Source: Paenibacillus sp. FSL H7-0331 (GTDB taxonomy: Bacteria > Bacillota > Bacilli > Paenibacillales > NBRC-103111). Taken from it: a DNA stretch of 64,000 nucleotides. Each line of letters opens with the position of its first letter. The first letter of the stretch is position 1. Made by a program: the position numbers and the translations under genes. Under the pieces are notes generated by a model. It was given only the letters and a program-made list of their open reading frames with translations. It had not been told where the DNA came from and searched no databases. Below are positions 15,874 through 24,290 of the stretch, one piece after another. Location: assembly GCF_001956045.1 (NCBI RefSeq), contig NZ_MRTH01000022.1, positions 62,001-126,000 on the forward strand. Reading direction: 5' to 3'.

Positions 15874-17670
15874 AGCGTATAAAGAGGGTTTGTCAAGAGC
15901 GTACAGCTTCCTGTATCTTTGGCTACTTTCAATGAGCTGATGATGGGTTCCGCGCATCGTAATTTCCCCATCCTCCATACATATAATTTCGTCCATACGT
16001 TCGATTCCAACCAGATGATGGGTTACCCAAACAATCGATTTCCCTTCCAAAGCATGAAATACAGTGGAGAGCAGATCCTTCTCTGTTCTAGGGTCCAGAC
16101 CCAGAGTTGGTTCATCCAGAAGAACAACAGGGCATGGCTGCAGCAAAATGCGAGCAAGTGCTACGCGCTGGCGTTCGCCCCCGGAAAAGCGTTTGCCTGC
16201 TTCATGCATCATTGTCCGTTCGCCCAAGGGCAGCTCTTGAAGAAGACTTGTCAGCTTTGCCTGTTCCATTACCTGCTGCAGCTGCTGGTTATTGGCTGTT
16301 TTATTGCTAAGTCGAATATTATTAGTTACTGTTGTATCGAATAAGTATGGATTCTGGTTGAGAACAGCGATATATCGCTGCAAGGGTTGGGCTAAGCTAT
16401 TGATTTCAAGTCCGTTTACGGTGACGATACCGTTGTTGGGCGATATAGACCCAAGCAGCAGCTTGAGCAAGGTGGATTTACCGGCTCCACTGCGACCGAT
16501 GATAGCGATTTTCTTGCCCTGTGGAATGTCGAGACTTAGATCCTTCACTATCCATGCATCTGCCTGATCATATCGAAAGCTGATGTTGTTCAACTGAATA
16601 TGAATAGTGTCCAGGCTCGCAGGCTGCCCATTCACCGATTGTACGGTCCCATTCACGTCAGCAGAAGATGGAGGCATGCTCTCGTCAATAGCTTGAAGAC
16701 GTACCAATGAATTCTTATATTGGGGAAGCTTATCTGCTAATGACATTACAGACAGAAAAATATCCATAACCGGGTATACGACCAGTACCAAAGCAGCCAA
16801 CCATGTAACGGGAATGTGGTGCCCGTTAACCTGGTTATTGGCCCATATCACAACGGATAACAGAGCAATCCCTGCGATACATTGACCGATAAAGGTTCTC
16901 CAGCGTTCCCACCGCCGTATTGCTTGATCGGCATCGGTTGCGAATCGTTCATCCACCTCGTAGCTCTCGATAAAATCGCTTTGTCTGCCGCTTCCGGTCC
17001 AATCTGCCATGCCCACAATGGCATCGGTTAGTTTCTGATACAGCTGACCACGGCGATGCTGCAGTTGCTTCTGTCGCTTATTCGTGAGCAGTAACGAAAT
17101 CAAGGGCATGGCAAACAGAAGAGACCCCAAATATATCATGATCAGGAAGGCAAAGCTCATGTCCATCGTCCCGAGAAGAGCAATAATGACGCCATATAAA
17201 ATCAGCGCAGCTGCACTTGGAAATAAGGTGCGCAAATACAAATGCTGAAGCTGCTCAATATCATCGGCTAATAGTCCGAGGAGATCGCCCGTGCGGAATT
17301 TAGCGAAGAAATTCAACGCATGTGGCTCAATCATCCGGTACAACCTCACGCGCATTAAGGACAGAATGCGCAATACGGCATGGTGACCAGCCAAACGCTC
17401 GACATAATGGAGAACGGCCTTGCTGATTCCAAAAGTACGGACAGCAACAATCGGGACATAAACCATTAAAATATTTTCTGGCCGCAGCGCCGCTTTCGAG
17501 ATCAGGTAGCCGGAAGTAAAGGTTAATGCAGCAGATGCAGCAAGTGTGGAAACACCTAATCCGATGATTAATAAAAATGACCCGACAAAAGGCCGCAAAT
17601 AAGGGGACAGCCATCGTTCCTTTGTAGCATCTTGCTTAACATTACCTTGCTTCATTGAACTTTGCTTCAT
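15871..17670 (-). CDS. cydC: Thiol reductant ABC exporter subunit CydC
   Basis: A 599-residue half transporter with six membrane helices (about residues 25-320) and a C-terminal ATPase: Walker A GRSGAGKST, signature FSGGERQR, Walker B VVLLDEPT and switch His in THHL. CydDC exports cysteine and glutathione-type thiols and is needed for assembly of cytochrome bd. Its start overlaps the end of cydD by four bases (ATGA). It is the last gene of cydABDC. Hydrophilic MKQSS/MKQGN repeats at the N-terminus leave the exact start slightly uncertain. Confidence 0.93.
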   Translation of the reverse strand: MKQSSMKQGNVKQDATKERWLSPYLRPFVGSFLLIIGLGVSTLAASAALTFTSGYLISKAALRPENILMVYVPIVAVRTFGISKAVLHYVERLAGHHAVLRILSLMRVRLYRMIEPHALNFFAKFRTGDLLGLLADDIEQLQHLYLRTLFPSAAALILYGVIIALLGTMDMSFAFLIMIYLGSLLFAMPLISLLLTNKRQKQLQHRRGQLYQKLTDAIVGMADWTGSGRQSDFIESYEVDERFATDADQAIRRWERWRTFIGQCIAGIALLSVVIWANNQVNGHHIPVTWLAALVLVVYPVMDIFLSVMSLADKLPQYKNSLVRLQAIDESMPPSSADVNGTVQSVNGQPASLDTIHIQLNNISFRYDQADAWIVKDLSLDIPQGKKIAIIGRSGAGKSTLLKLLLGSISPNNGIVTVNGLEINSLAQPLQRYIAVLNQNPYLFDTTVTNNIRLSNKTANNQQLQQVMEQAKLTSLLQELPLGERTMMHEAGKRFSGGERQRVALARILLQPCPVVLLDEPTLGLDPRTEKDLLSTVFHALEGKSIVWVTHHLVGIERMDEIICMEDGEITMRGTHHQLIESSQRYRKLYALDKPSLYA

Positions 17671-19403
17671 AGTACCTCCTCCAGCTGGGACAGCATCATT
17701 CTGTAGTATAAGCCCTGCTGGGCAAGCAATTGCTTGTGAGTCCCGACCTCAGCCAGCCTACCATGCTCCAGTACAAGGATTTGATCCATATCTGGCATCC
17801 AGTGCAGCCTGTGGGTGGCTAGCACAACGAGCTTGTTGTCAAACAAGGGCAGCATGGTTTCTTTGAGCTCGTACTCAGTTTCAATGTCCAAATGCGCAGT
17901 GGGTTCATCCAATAAAAGCACAGGTCTATGGCTCAAAAAAGCTCTTGCGAGTGCGACACGCTGCGCCTGTCCGCCGCTCAGCTGCCGTCCACCGCCGCCA
18001 ATTAGCTCATGCAGGCCATTGGGCAAGCGATCGATACAGCCTTTTAAACCAGCTTGGATGGCCGCCTGCTCAACCTCTTCCCATGTAGCCTCGGGCCTAT
18101 AGAACCGAATATTATCTATCATGGAACTGCTGAACAAATAGGGATGCTGCGGCATATAGACCGTTTCCATGCGCCACGCCTCATGATTGAGTCCGTCTGC
18201 CAAATTGCAGCCATTCCAAGAGAGTTGCCCGGTAGAAGGGGTCAATAAACCGCCTATGACTTCAATCAAGGTCGATTTTCCTGCACCTGTCTCACCGATG
18301 ACGGCAACCTTACGGTAGCCGCTAATTTCCAAAGAAATTGCTTCGAGAGAGCAGGGGGACGCCTCATTGTGCTTTACTCCAACCGACGAAAGGGTCAGAC
18401 GGCTTGCTTGATTCCAGGCAGCGGACACTTGTTCCTTTGAGTCCATGGAGGGCAGTGCCTGGGATGGAAGCTGTAGAATGGACGTCATAGCTGAACCGGC
18501 TTCTTTGCCATTCAGAGTGGCATGGTAATCCGACCCAAGCAACCGAACAGGAAGAAAGTATTCAGGTGCCAGGATTAATACGGTGAGTGCAGGTGCCAGT
18601 AAGATAGATCCGTTCACAAGCCGTAATCCCAGACTTACGGCAACTGACGCCACGGACAGCATTGTAATAAAGTCAAGGGCGAAGGAGGATAAAAAAGCTG
18701 TTCGGAGTGTTCGCATCGTTGCCGTTGTGAACCGATCACTAACTTTGGTTATGGTTAAAGCATGGTCATGGCTTATTCCAAGAAATTTTAAAGTTTCCAT
18801 ACCTCGTAGTGAATCCACAAAATGGTTCGATAATCCCCGGTAGGAGTCCTGCTGCTTCTCCACCTGACTTTTAGCTGCAAGCCCAATCAAAATCATAAAT
18901 ACGATCACAATAGGCATCGTTACAGCTAGTATTATTCCACTTGGAGCATCCTGTAACGCTATATAAATAAGAAGGACAGCCGGTACAATCGATACGCCGA
19001 CCATGCGCGGAATGACGAGCTCCACATAGCTGCGAAATTGTGTCATGCCTTCAAGTACAAGTGTTGTCAGGCTGCCTGTACCTCGAACTGCCGCAAACCT
19101 TGGACCCAATTGAAAAAGCTTATTAATCAAGCTTTGTCTCATCGTAGTGCTTGTCACTGCGGCATAACGCTGCGCAGTCCGCTGCTGCAGGAAAGCCATC
19201 AGATGGCGGACTATATAAGCAATAGCGAATATCAGGAACTTGCCTGCTTGGGTTTCTATGGGAGTACCTGCGAACAATTCAGAGATGACCTCAGCCAATG
19301 CTTGGGCAGCGACGATGATACAGCAGCATTGAATCAGTGTGAAAACCGTTATGATGCTCAAGACAGCCCTTATTCCCTTGAACAGCATGAGCTCGCGGCC
19401 CAT
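17667..19403 (-). CDS. cydD: Thiol reductant ABC exporter subunit CydD
   Basis: A 578-residue half transporter, partner of CydC: membrane domain about residues 10-300, then an ATPase domain with Walker A GETGAGKST, signature LSGGQAQR, Walker B VLLLDEPT and switch THRL. The ATG shares one base with the TGA of cydB (TGATG), and the end overlaps cydC by four bases, so translation of the operon is tightly coupled. Homology and position support heterodimer formation with CydC for cytochrome bd biogenesis. Confidence 0.93.
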   Translation of the reverse strand: MGRELMLFKGIRAVLSIITVFTLIQCCCIIVAAQALAEVISELFAGTPIETQAGKFLIFAIAYIVRHLMAFLQQRTAQRYAAVTSTTMRQSLINKLFQLGPRFAAVRGTGSLTTLVLEGMTQFRSYVELVIPRMVGVSIVPAVLLIYIALQDAPSGIILAVTMPIVIVFMILIGLAAKSQVEKQQDSYRGLSNHFVDSLRGMETLKFLGISHDHALTITKVSDRFTTATMRTLRTAFLSSFALDFITMLSVASVAVSLGLRLVNGSILLAPALTVLILAPEYFLPVRLLGSDYHATLNGKEAGSAMTSILQLPSQALPSMDSKEQVSAAWNQASRLTLSSVGVKHNEASPCSLEAISLEISGYRKVAVIGETGAGKSTLIEVIGGLLTPSTGQLSWNGCNLADGLNHEAWRMETVYMPQHPYLFSSSMIDNIRFYRPEATWEEVEQAAIQAGLKGCIDRLPNGLHELIGGGGRQLSGGQAQRVALARAFLSHRPVLLLDEPTAHLDIETEYELKETMLPLFDNKLVVLATHRLHWMPDMDQILVLEHGRLAEVGTHKQLLAQQGLYYRMMLSQLEEVL

Positions 19404-20419
19404 CAGTATTCCAGATGATCCTTTTCATGAATACGCTTATGGAAAACAAAGTAGCTCCAAATCTGATAGCCGAGGACAAAGGGCAGAAGCGATAAAGAAA
19501 CTATGGCCATAATCTTAAGCGAATAAGCTCCTGATGCGGCATTATGAATCGTTAAGCTGAACGCGCTATCGATAGAGCTGATCATGACACGTGGGAATAG
19601 GCCAATAAAAACCGAAGCGACGGACAATCCTATGACAGCTCCAGTCATCCCGAATGCCCATCCATCCTTCTTGAGGCTTATAAACAAGCCGGAGAGTAAG
19701 TAAGCTAATGAGCCGAGCGCAGCAGTTAAAGCTAACAAAGCGCCGTGCTGCTCGAACAGATCGGTCATGCCGTAGGTCATGATGGCGAACACAATGAGCA
19801 ATATCGCAGCAAACGGAAGCAATTTTTTCGCCAGTCCACGTGCCCGTACCTGCAGATCACCCGTGGTGCGCAAAGTGATGAACAATAGTCCGTGCAGCTG
19901 GCAAAGCGCCACGACACAAATCCCGCCAAGCAGTGTATAGCCGTTAACGATGTCAAGAAAACCTGCCCTCATCTCCATATCGCTGCCGATTGGAACGCCC
20001 TTGATCATACCCGAAAAGGCAACGCCCAGCAGGAGAGGCGGGAGGAGACTGCCCAAAAAAATGACGATATCCCATGTTCGTTTCCACTTGTAGCTGTCCA
20101 GCTTGCCTCTGAATTCGAAGGCGACTCCGCGTCCAATCAAGGCGAGAAGCACGAGGACAAGTGCAGTATAATAGCCGCTGAACATCGTCGCGTACCAGTG
20201 GGGGAAAGCCGCGAACATAGCTCCTCCTGCTGTAATCAGCCACACCTCATTGCCGTCCCAGAATGGACCGATGGAGTTAATTAATACGCGGCGCTCCATA
20301 TCGGTGCGGGCAAGCAGTGAGGTGGACATCCCGACTCCAAAATCAAACCCCTCCAGGAAAAAGAAACCTATGAATAATACCGCAACCAGTACAAACCATA
20401 GCTCATTTAATGACAGCAT
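19403..20419 (-). CDS. cydB: Cytochrome bd oxidase subunit II
   Basis: A 338-residue membrane protein with about eight or nine helices. The N-terminus MLSLNELWFVLVAVLF followed by FLEGFDFGVGM and GPFWDGNEVWLI is diagnostic of CydB. It is the structural partner of CydA in the quinol oxidase that reduces oxygen to water without pumping protons. The start at 20419 has GAGGAGGGG directly upstream; the longer frame to 20509 lies inside cydA and is rejected. It overlaps the cydA end by 17 bases. Confidence 0.96.
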   Translation of the reverse strand: MLSLNELWFVLVAVLFIGFFFLEGFDFGVGMSTSLLARTDMERRVLINSIGPFWDGNEVWLITAGGAMFAAFPHWYATMFSGYYTALVLVLLALIGRGVAFEFRGKLDSYKWKRTWDIVIFLGSLLPPLLLGVAFSGMIKGVPIGSDMEMRAGFLDIVNGYTLLGGICVVALCQLHGLLFITLRTTGDLQVRARGLAKKLLPFAAILLIVFAIMTYGMTDLFEQHGALLALTAALGSLAYLLSGLFISLKKDGWAFGMTGAVIGLSVASVFIGLFPRVMISSIDSAFSLTIHNAASGAYSLKIMAIVSLSLLPFVLGYQIWSYFVFHKRIHEKDHLEY

Positions 20420-21806
20420 GATACCCCTCCTCATAAGGATCATTTGATTCATGAGCCGACTTGGCCGAATCAAAAGGTCCCTTTTTAATAATACGAACAA
20501 ATAACACAACCATTATTATGGCAAGCACCGAATAAATGGCAGTAAATGAGATCAAGGAAAATAGTACCTGGCCGGCGGTTACGCTTGGGGAAATCCCGTC
20601 TTCGGTCCGCATGAGCCCAAAGACCGTCCACGGTTGGCGTCCAATCTCGGTCATAATCCACCCTGCGGTATTGGCGATAAACGGCAGGGATATACCGGCT
20701 ATCATTAATCGCATAAACCAGGCAGCAGGCTTTGTCATTTTATTGCGTATCCACAAATAAACGGCATACATCCCGAGAACTATCATCGTTGATCCGGCAG
20801 CCACCATAATTCGGAAGCTCCAGAAGGTCGTGCGTACCGGCGGAATATAGTTTCCTGGTCCGTACTGTTCTGTGTATTGAGCCTGCAGCTCTTGCATACC
20901 CTTCACTTCACCATGAAATTGGCTGTGTGACAAATAGCTGAGCAAATAAGGGATTTTGATTTCGCCGCTGTTGGTCTGTTTGTCCGGGTCAATATTCGCA
21001 ATAACCGTCCAGGCAGCAGGGTCTCCGCTTTTGCCCCATAAGCCTTCGCTGGCAGCCATTTTCATTGGCTGGGTTTTGACCAGATATTGGGCTTGCTGGT
21101 GACCAAACAAGGCAACGCCAATGGAGGCAATCATGCCTACTAATGCAGCAATTTGAAACGATTTGCGGAAGAATGACATGTCCTGCCCTTTAAGCAGCTT
21201 CCATGCGCTGATGCCTGTAACCAGAAAAGCTCCGGTTGCAAATGCTCCAAGCAAGGTATGCGGGAACTCGACCCATAATTGTCCGTTTCCTAAGAGGGCA
21301 AATATGTCATTCATCTCAGCCCTTCCATTAGCGATGGTAAAGCCGACAGGGCGCTGCATGAATGAATTGGCGGCCAATATCCAGAACGCTGACATTGACG
21401 TGCCCAGCGTAACCAGCCAGATGCAGAGCAGATGAAGCTTGGGCGAGAGGCGATCCCAACCAAAGATCCATAGTCCAATGAAGGTAGATTCCATAAAGAA
21501 AGCAAGCAATGCCTCAATGGCTAGCGGAGCTCCAAACACATCACCTACGAAGCGGGAGTAATTGGACCAGTTCATGCCGAACTGGAACTCCTGCAATATA
21601 CCTGTGACAATCCCGATGGCAAAATTGATCAAAAAGAGCTTACCCCAGAATTGAGCCATCTTCTTGTACTCTTCCCGTCCTTTAACCACATAGATGGTTT
21701 CCATAATAGCAATAAGCAGAGCGAGACCAATGGAAACAGGGACAAAGAAAAAATGAAAAATAGTTGTTGAAGCAAACTGCGTGCGTGCAAGCATGATTAA
21801 ATCCAT
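20403..21806 (-). CDS. cydA: Cytochrome bd oxidase subunit I
   Basis: A 467-residue membrane protein of the family that binds hemes b558, b595 and d. Seen: LARTQFASTTIFHFFFVP with the N-terminal heme ligand His, the GRQPW quinol-site motif near residue 380, and EFQFGMNWSNYSRFVG. Length fits the short Q-loop form of Firmicutes. ATG 21806 follows GTGAGGA; the longer frame to 21872 has no ribosome site. First gene of cydABDC, with an FNR-type palindrome about 90 bases upstream, so induction at low oxygen is expected. Confidence 0.96.
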   Translation of the reverse strand: MDLIMLARTQFASTTIFHFFFVPVSIGLALLIAIMETIYVVKGREEYKKMAQFWGKLFLINFAIGIVTGILQEFQFGMNWSNYSRFVGDVFGAPLAIEALLAFFMESTFIGLWIFGWDRLSPKLHLLCIWLVTLGTSMSAFWILAANSFMQRPVGFTIANGRAEMNDIFALLGNGQLWVEFPHTLLGAFATGAFLVTGISAWKLLKGQDMSFFRKSFQIAALVGMIASIGVALFGHQQAQYLVKTQPMKMAASEGLWGKSGDPAAWTVIANIDPDKQTNSGEIKIPYLLSYLSHSQFHGEVKGMQELQAQYTEQYGPGNYIPPVRTTFWSFRIMVAAGSTMIVLGMYAVYLWIRNKMTKPAAWFMRLMIAGISLPFIANTAGWIMTEIGRQPWTVFGLMRTEDGISPSVTAGQVLFSLISFTAIYSVLAIIMVVLFVRIIKKGPFDSAKSAHESNDPYEEGYHAVIK

Positions 21807-21867
21807 AGTCACTGTCCTCACTTTCTTCAAAAGATTGGGTTTCAGATTTCGCGAATTTCTTGCTCTA

Positions 21868-21912
21868 ATCATGCCAGATTCCTTGTAAAAGGTATGTGAT
21901 TTAAATCACATA
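21868..21912 (-). promoter_or_regulatory. FNR/CRP-type activation site and promoter of cyd
   Basis: A perfect 20-base palindrome at 21893-21912 contains TGTGATTTAAATCACA, an exact TGTGA-N6-TCACA site as used by FNR of Bacillales. On the minus strand a CATGAT -10 lies at 21873-21868. A transcription start near 21861 would place the palindrome centre at -41.5, the standard class II activator geometry. There is no -35 hexamer, as expected. The rest of 21807-21988 shows nothing else. Confidence 0.8.
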
Positions 21913-21988
21913 GTAGCTTACACAAAAAGGGGAAAGAAGACAACGCTATGAATGTCTCGCCCCAATTGTTCACTATGCAGAAGCCGTT

Positions 21989-22705
21989 TTAAATATTCGA
22001 AGCCTTCAGACGATAACCGATACCCCAGACAGTCCCAATCATGGCAGCAGCAGCAGGGGACACAGCCTGTAATTTTTCGCGAACTCGCTTAACATGAGAA
22101 TCTACAGTGCGATGATCCCCATGATCTTCATAGCCCCACACATCACGAAAAAGCTTGTCTCTTGTGCAGGTTATTCCTTCGTTCATCACTAAATATCGCA
22201 GCAGCTCATACTCCCGGAGAGTTAAGGATATCTCGCGTCCATCTGCCAGTACTCTGCGGGCATCATGCTCGATAAGAAGATGGGGCAGCATAAATCTGTT
22301 TCCGGGTGATTGGGTGGCAGACCAGAATTTGCCGGGTTGTGTCCGTTTAAGGATAGCTTGAATTCGGCATGTGAATTCCCTTGGACTAAAAGGTTTGGTC
22401 ACATAATCATCAACCCCAGCTTTGAAGGCATGGATCGTATCGTCTTCATTATCCTTGGCGGTAAGCATAAGCAGGGGAGTAGTTTTTACTTGCTTGACCA
22501 TTTGACAAATTTCTAGCCCGCTCAGACCAGGCATCATCCAATCCAACACAATGATGTCATAATCGTTATCCACCGCTTTATGCAAAGCATCGTTGCCATT
22601 GTCGGATTCCTCAACACAAGCTCCGTCTTTCTCCAGATACATGCGTACGATTGTGCGTATACGTTCTTCGTCATCGGCGACCAATACTCTGTATTTGCTT
22701 GTCAT
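21989..22705 (-). CDS. OmpR/PhoB-family response regulator, ResD-like (orphan)
   Basis: A 238-residue regulator: receiver domain residues 5-120 (VADDEE acidic pair, phospho-acceptor Asp in IIVLDWMMPG, Lys in VTKPFSP) and a winged helix at 135-235 (LTLREYELLRYLV, GDHRTVDSHVKRVREKL, GIGYRL). The C-terminal part most resembles ResD, the aerobic/anaerobic respiration regulator of Bacillus. No partner kinase is adjacent. It lies directly upstream of cydABDC on the same strand, separated by 180 bases containing the FNR site, so control of cyd by this protein is plausible but unproven. Confidence 0.9.
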   Translation of the reverse strand: MTSKYRVLVADDEERIRTIVRMYLEKDGACVEESDNGNDALHKAVDNDYDIIVLDWMMPGLSGLEICQMVKQVKTTPLLMLTAKDNEDDTIHAFKAGVDDYVTKPFSPREFTCRIQAILKRTQPGKFWSATQSPGNRFMLPHLLIEHDARRVLADGREISLTLREYELLRYLVMNEGITCTRDKLFRDVWGYEDHGDHRTVDSHVKRVREKLQAVSPAAAAMIGTVWGIGYRLKASNI

Positions 22706-22937
22706 CTATTATCACCTCACCTGCCTTTTATTGTATCTATCATTTTTCACAAAGGCATGACTACATTGAGCTATTTCAATAACGGAAAGGTGAACAAAGC
22801 ATGAAGGCTTTGTGAATTCAAATATGATGGAAAACTTTGTGCAGTGATCATTAGCAAATCCCATGTTAAAATGAAACTCTCTTAAACCATTTCTAGCTTT
22901 AAGCTGTGCAAATTGGTATTTTGAGAGAATCATAAAC

Positions 22938-23047
22938 AGGCCGAAGCTTCCACAAGAGGCATGGGGGACCCAATCTTTGGGGTGAAGCCTATTCATGGCC
23001 GGGCGCTTGCTCTTTGACCCGAACCCGTCAGCTAACCTCGTAGGCCT
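22938..23047 (+). promoter_or_regulatory. Cyclic di-AMP (ydaO/yuaA) riboswitch
   Basis: The conserved strings of this class are all present in order: GGGGGACCCAA, TTTGGGGTGAA, GACCCGAACCCGTCAGC, TAACCTCGTAGGC. Terminal helix P1 can be drawn from AGGCC (22938-22942) and GGCCT (23043-23047). In the known class c-di-AMP binding turns expression off, and controlled genes include cell-wall hydrolases, which fits the LysM-CAP gene 22 bases downstream. Only a few bases separate P1 from the ribosome site, and no T-tract hairpin intervenes. Confidence 0.94.
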
Positions 23048-23069
23048 TAAAAAAGAGAGGATGTTTGCA

Positions 23070-23708
23070 ATGTTTTTGAAGAAGTCCGTATTAACCGGTT
23101 TACTTGCCTTGGGCACGATTATTGGAGCCACGGCTGTTTCGGCTGCACCGTATTCGGTAACAGGCAACGATACGATGTGGACGATAGCCAAGAAGTATGG
23201 GATTAGCTTAAGCTCCCTTGTTCAAGCCAATCCACAGGTAACCAATACCAATAATATTTGGCCAGGACTGGTATTGAATATCCCTGGAACAAGCTCAAGT
23301 GCACCAGCTCCGCAGGGAACAGGCAACTCAACAGTCACCTCCACCTTTGCGAGTCAAGTGGTAACTTTGGTCAATCAGGAACGTACAAAAGCAGGCTTGA
23401 AGACGTTGGCAAGCGACAGTGCTTTGTCGGCTATGGCATTGGATAAAGCGAAGGATATGTATAACAATCATTATTTTGATCATACCTCTCCTACCTATGG
23501 CTCCCCCTTTAACATGATGAAATCGTATGGTATCCGATATACGTATGCAGGTGAAAATATTGCTATGGGTCAGAAGACTCCACAGGATGTGATGACTGCC
23601 TGGATGAACAGCGCAGGGCATCGACAAAATATTTTGAGCCCTAATTATACGAAAATTGGCGTAGCTTATTATAACGGCGAGTGGGTTCAGGAGTTTATTG
23701 CGAATTAA
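23070..23708 (+). CDS. Secreted LysM-CAP (SCP-like) protein, YkwD-type
   Basis: A 212-residue exported protein: signal peptide cut near VSAAP (about residue 25), one LysM domain (YSVTGNDTMWTIAKKYG to GLVLNIPG) that binds peptidoglycan, a Ser/Pro/Thr linker, then a CAP domain (NQERTKAGLK, HTSP, GENIAMG, GHRQNILSPNYTKIGV). The catalytic-looking His and Glu of the CAP cavity are present, but the family's activity in bacteria is uncertain. ATG 23070 is nine bases from AGAGAGG; the ATG at 23061 touches that site. Control by c-di-AMP ties it to wall and turgor homeostasis. Confidence 0.92.
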   Translation: MFLKKSVLTGLLALGTIIGATAVSAAPYSVTGNDTMWTIAKKYGISLSSLVQANPQVTNTNNIWPGLVLNIPGTSSSAPAPQGTGNSTVTSTFASQVVTLVNQERTKAGLKTLASDSALSAMALDKAKDMYNNHYFDHTSPTYGSPFNMMKSYGIRYTYAGENIAMGQKTPQDVMTAWMNSAGHRQNILSPNYTKIGVAYYNGEWVQEFIAN

Positions 23709-23732
23709 GCTTGTATGCAGGCGTCGCTCTGA

Positions 23733-23786
23733 AAAAAGACAGTAACCGATTAAGGAATCCATTTCCCTTCGGGTTACTGTCTTTTT
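23733..23786. terminator. Strong terminator after the LysM-CAP gene
   Basis: AAAAAGACAGTAACC and GGTTACTGTCTTTTT form a perfect 15-base stem around a 24-base loop, with A and T tracts on both sides, so it can work in both directions for this gene and the opposing YjcZ gene. Confidence 0.9.
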
Positions 23787-23814
23787 GACTATATCAGGAT
23801 ATTAACAGTTCATG

Positions 23815-23940
23815 TTAGATGAATGTTCTCAAAATAATAACAAGCAGAATGAATAAAACAAGAATTACACCTGTGCTAGTTCCCAGACCCAAACCTGCAC
23901 AGCTTCCACAACCTACGCCAGCTCCGCCTAAATATCCCAT
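23815..23940 (-). CDS. YjcZ-family spore-associated small membrane protein
   Basis: A 41-residue peptide: glycine-rich N-terminus MGYLGGAGVGCGSCAGLG, then a hydrophobic helix STGVILVLFILLVIILRTFI. Bacillales encode many such YjcZ/YrhC-like peptides, made during sporulation. The two cysteines in GCGSC are less usual. GGAGG lies about nine bases before ATG 23940. A CATAACATA element upstream fits a mother-cell sigma factor. Confidence 0.8.
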   Translation of the reverse strand: MGYLGGAGVGCGSCAGLGLGTSTGVILVLFILLVIILRTFI

Positions 23941-23970
23941 ATTTCCAGCCTCCTTCCGTATGACCTTCTG

Positions 23971-23979
23971 TATGTTATG
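23971..23979 (-). promoter_or_regulatory. Possible sigma-K -10 element of the YjcZ gene
   Basis: On the minus strand CATAACATA fits the sigma-K -10 pattern CATANNNTA. The dinucleotide 16 bases upstream is CC rather than AC, so the match is partial. Confidence 0.4.
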
Positions 23980-23993
23980 ATGGTCAGAGGCTG

Positions 23994-24107
23994 ATGGATT
24001 GTACTTATACAAAATGTGCGCTTGTAGGGGAGGAACTTGTCGTTCCTGAATTGATAGATTTACATATGCTATGTTGTGGGAGAAGCCGCCAACTGTTCCC
24101 ATGCTAA
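23994..24107 (+). CDS. Putative 37-residue cysteine-rich small protein
   Basis: An ATG at 23994 opens a 37-codon frame that begins MDCTYTKCALVGEELVV and ends LHMLCCGRSRQLFPC, with five cysteines plus an early C-x4-C pair. A strong terminator starts 17 bases after the stop, which is the main argument that it is a real transcription unit, because no other plus-strand gene lies between the previous terminator and this one. The ribosome site (AGAGG, three bases from ATG) is short-spaced. No family is recognised. It could instead be a small RNA gene whose end is marked by the terminator. Confidence 0.4.
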   Translation: MDCTYTKCALVGEELVVPELIDLHMLCCGRSRQLFPC

Positions 24108-24123
24108 CCCATAGATCACTCCG

Positions 24124-24158
24124 AAATAGACGATTGCCTTCACGGGATCGTCTATTTT
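24124..24158 (+). terminator. Terminator without an annotated upstream gene
   Basis: AAATAGACGATTGCC (24124-24138) pairs GGGATCGTCTATTTT (24144-24158) with a single bulge, ending in T residues. It sits 17 bases after a possible cysteine-rich small ORF and just before the promoter box of the penicillin-binding protein gene. Confidence 0.75.
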
Positions 24159-24175
24159 CCTTTTATGAAATGAAA

Positions 24176-24232
24176 ATGTCAGTAAGTTGTGATCGTTTGT
24201 CTATGTAACTGATTGCCATATTTCATTATATT
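24176..24232 (+). promoter_or_regulatory. Promoter of the MecA-like PBP gene, matching the beta-lactamase promoter
   Basis: Hexamers ATGTCA (24176), TTGTGA (24187) and TTGTCT (24197) repeat the 11/10-base phasing seen upstream of the class D beta-lactamase. The -10-like TATATT is at 24227-24232, and the -35 position is poor (TGTAAC). The 18-base distance from box to CATTATATT is the same in both promoters. A shared activator is the simple reading; the FHA-winged-helix protein at 12113 is the best candidate in view. Confidence 0.6.
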
Positions 24233-24290
24233 AGTACGGTAAGCCGCATTTACGGACAATAGATAACTTATATGCAAAGGGGGATTATCC

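Noticed and set aside
22712..23191. A 159-codon minus-strand frame across the c-di-AMP riboswitch
   Set aside because: It is antisense to a clearly conserved RNA structure, has no ribosome site and no recognisable protein pattern.
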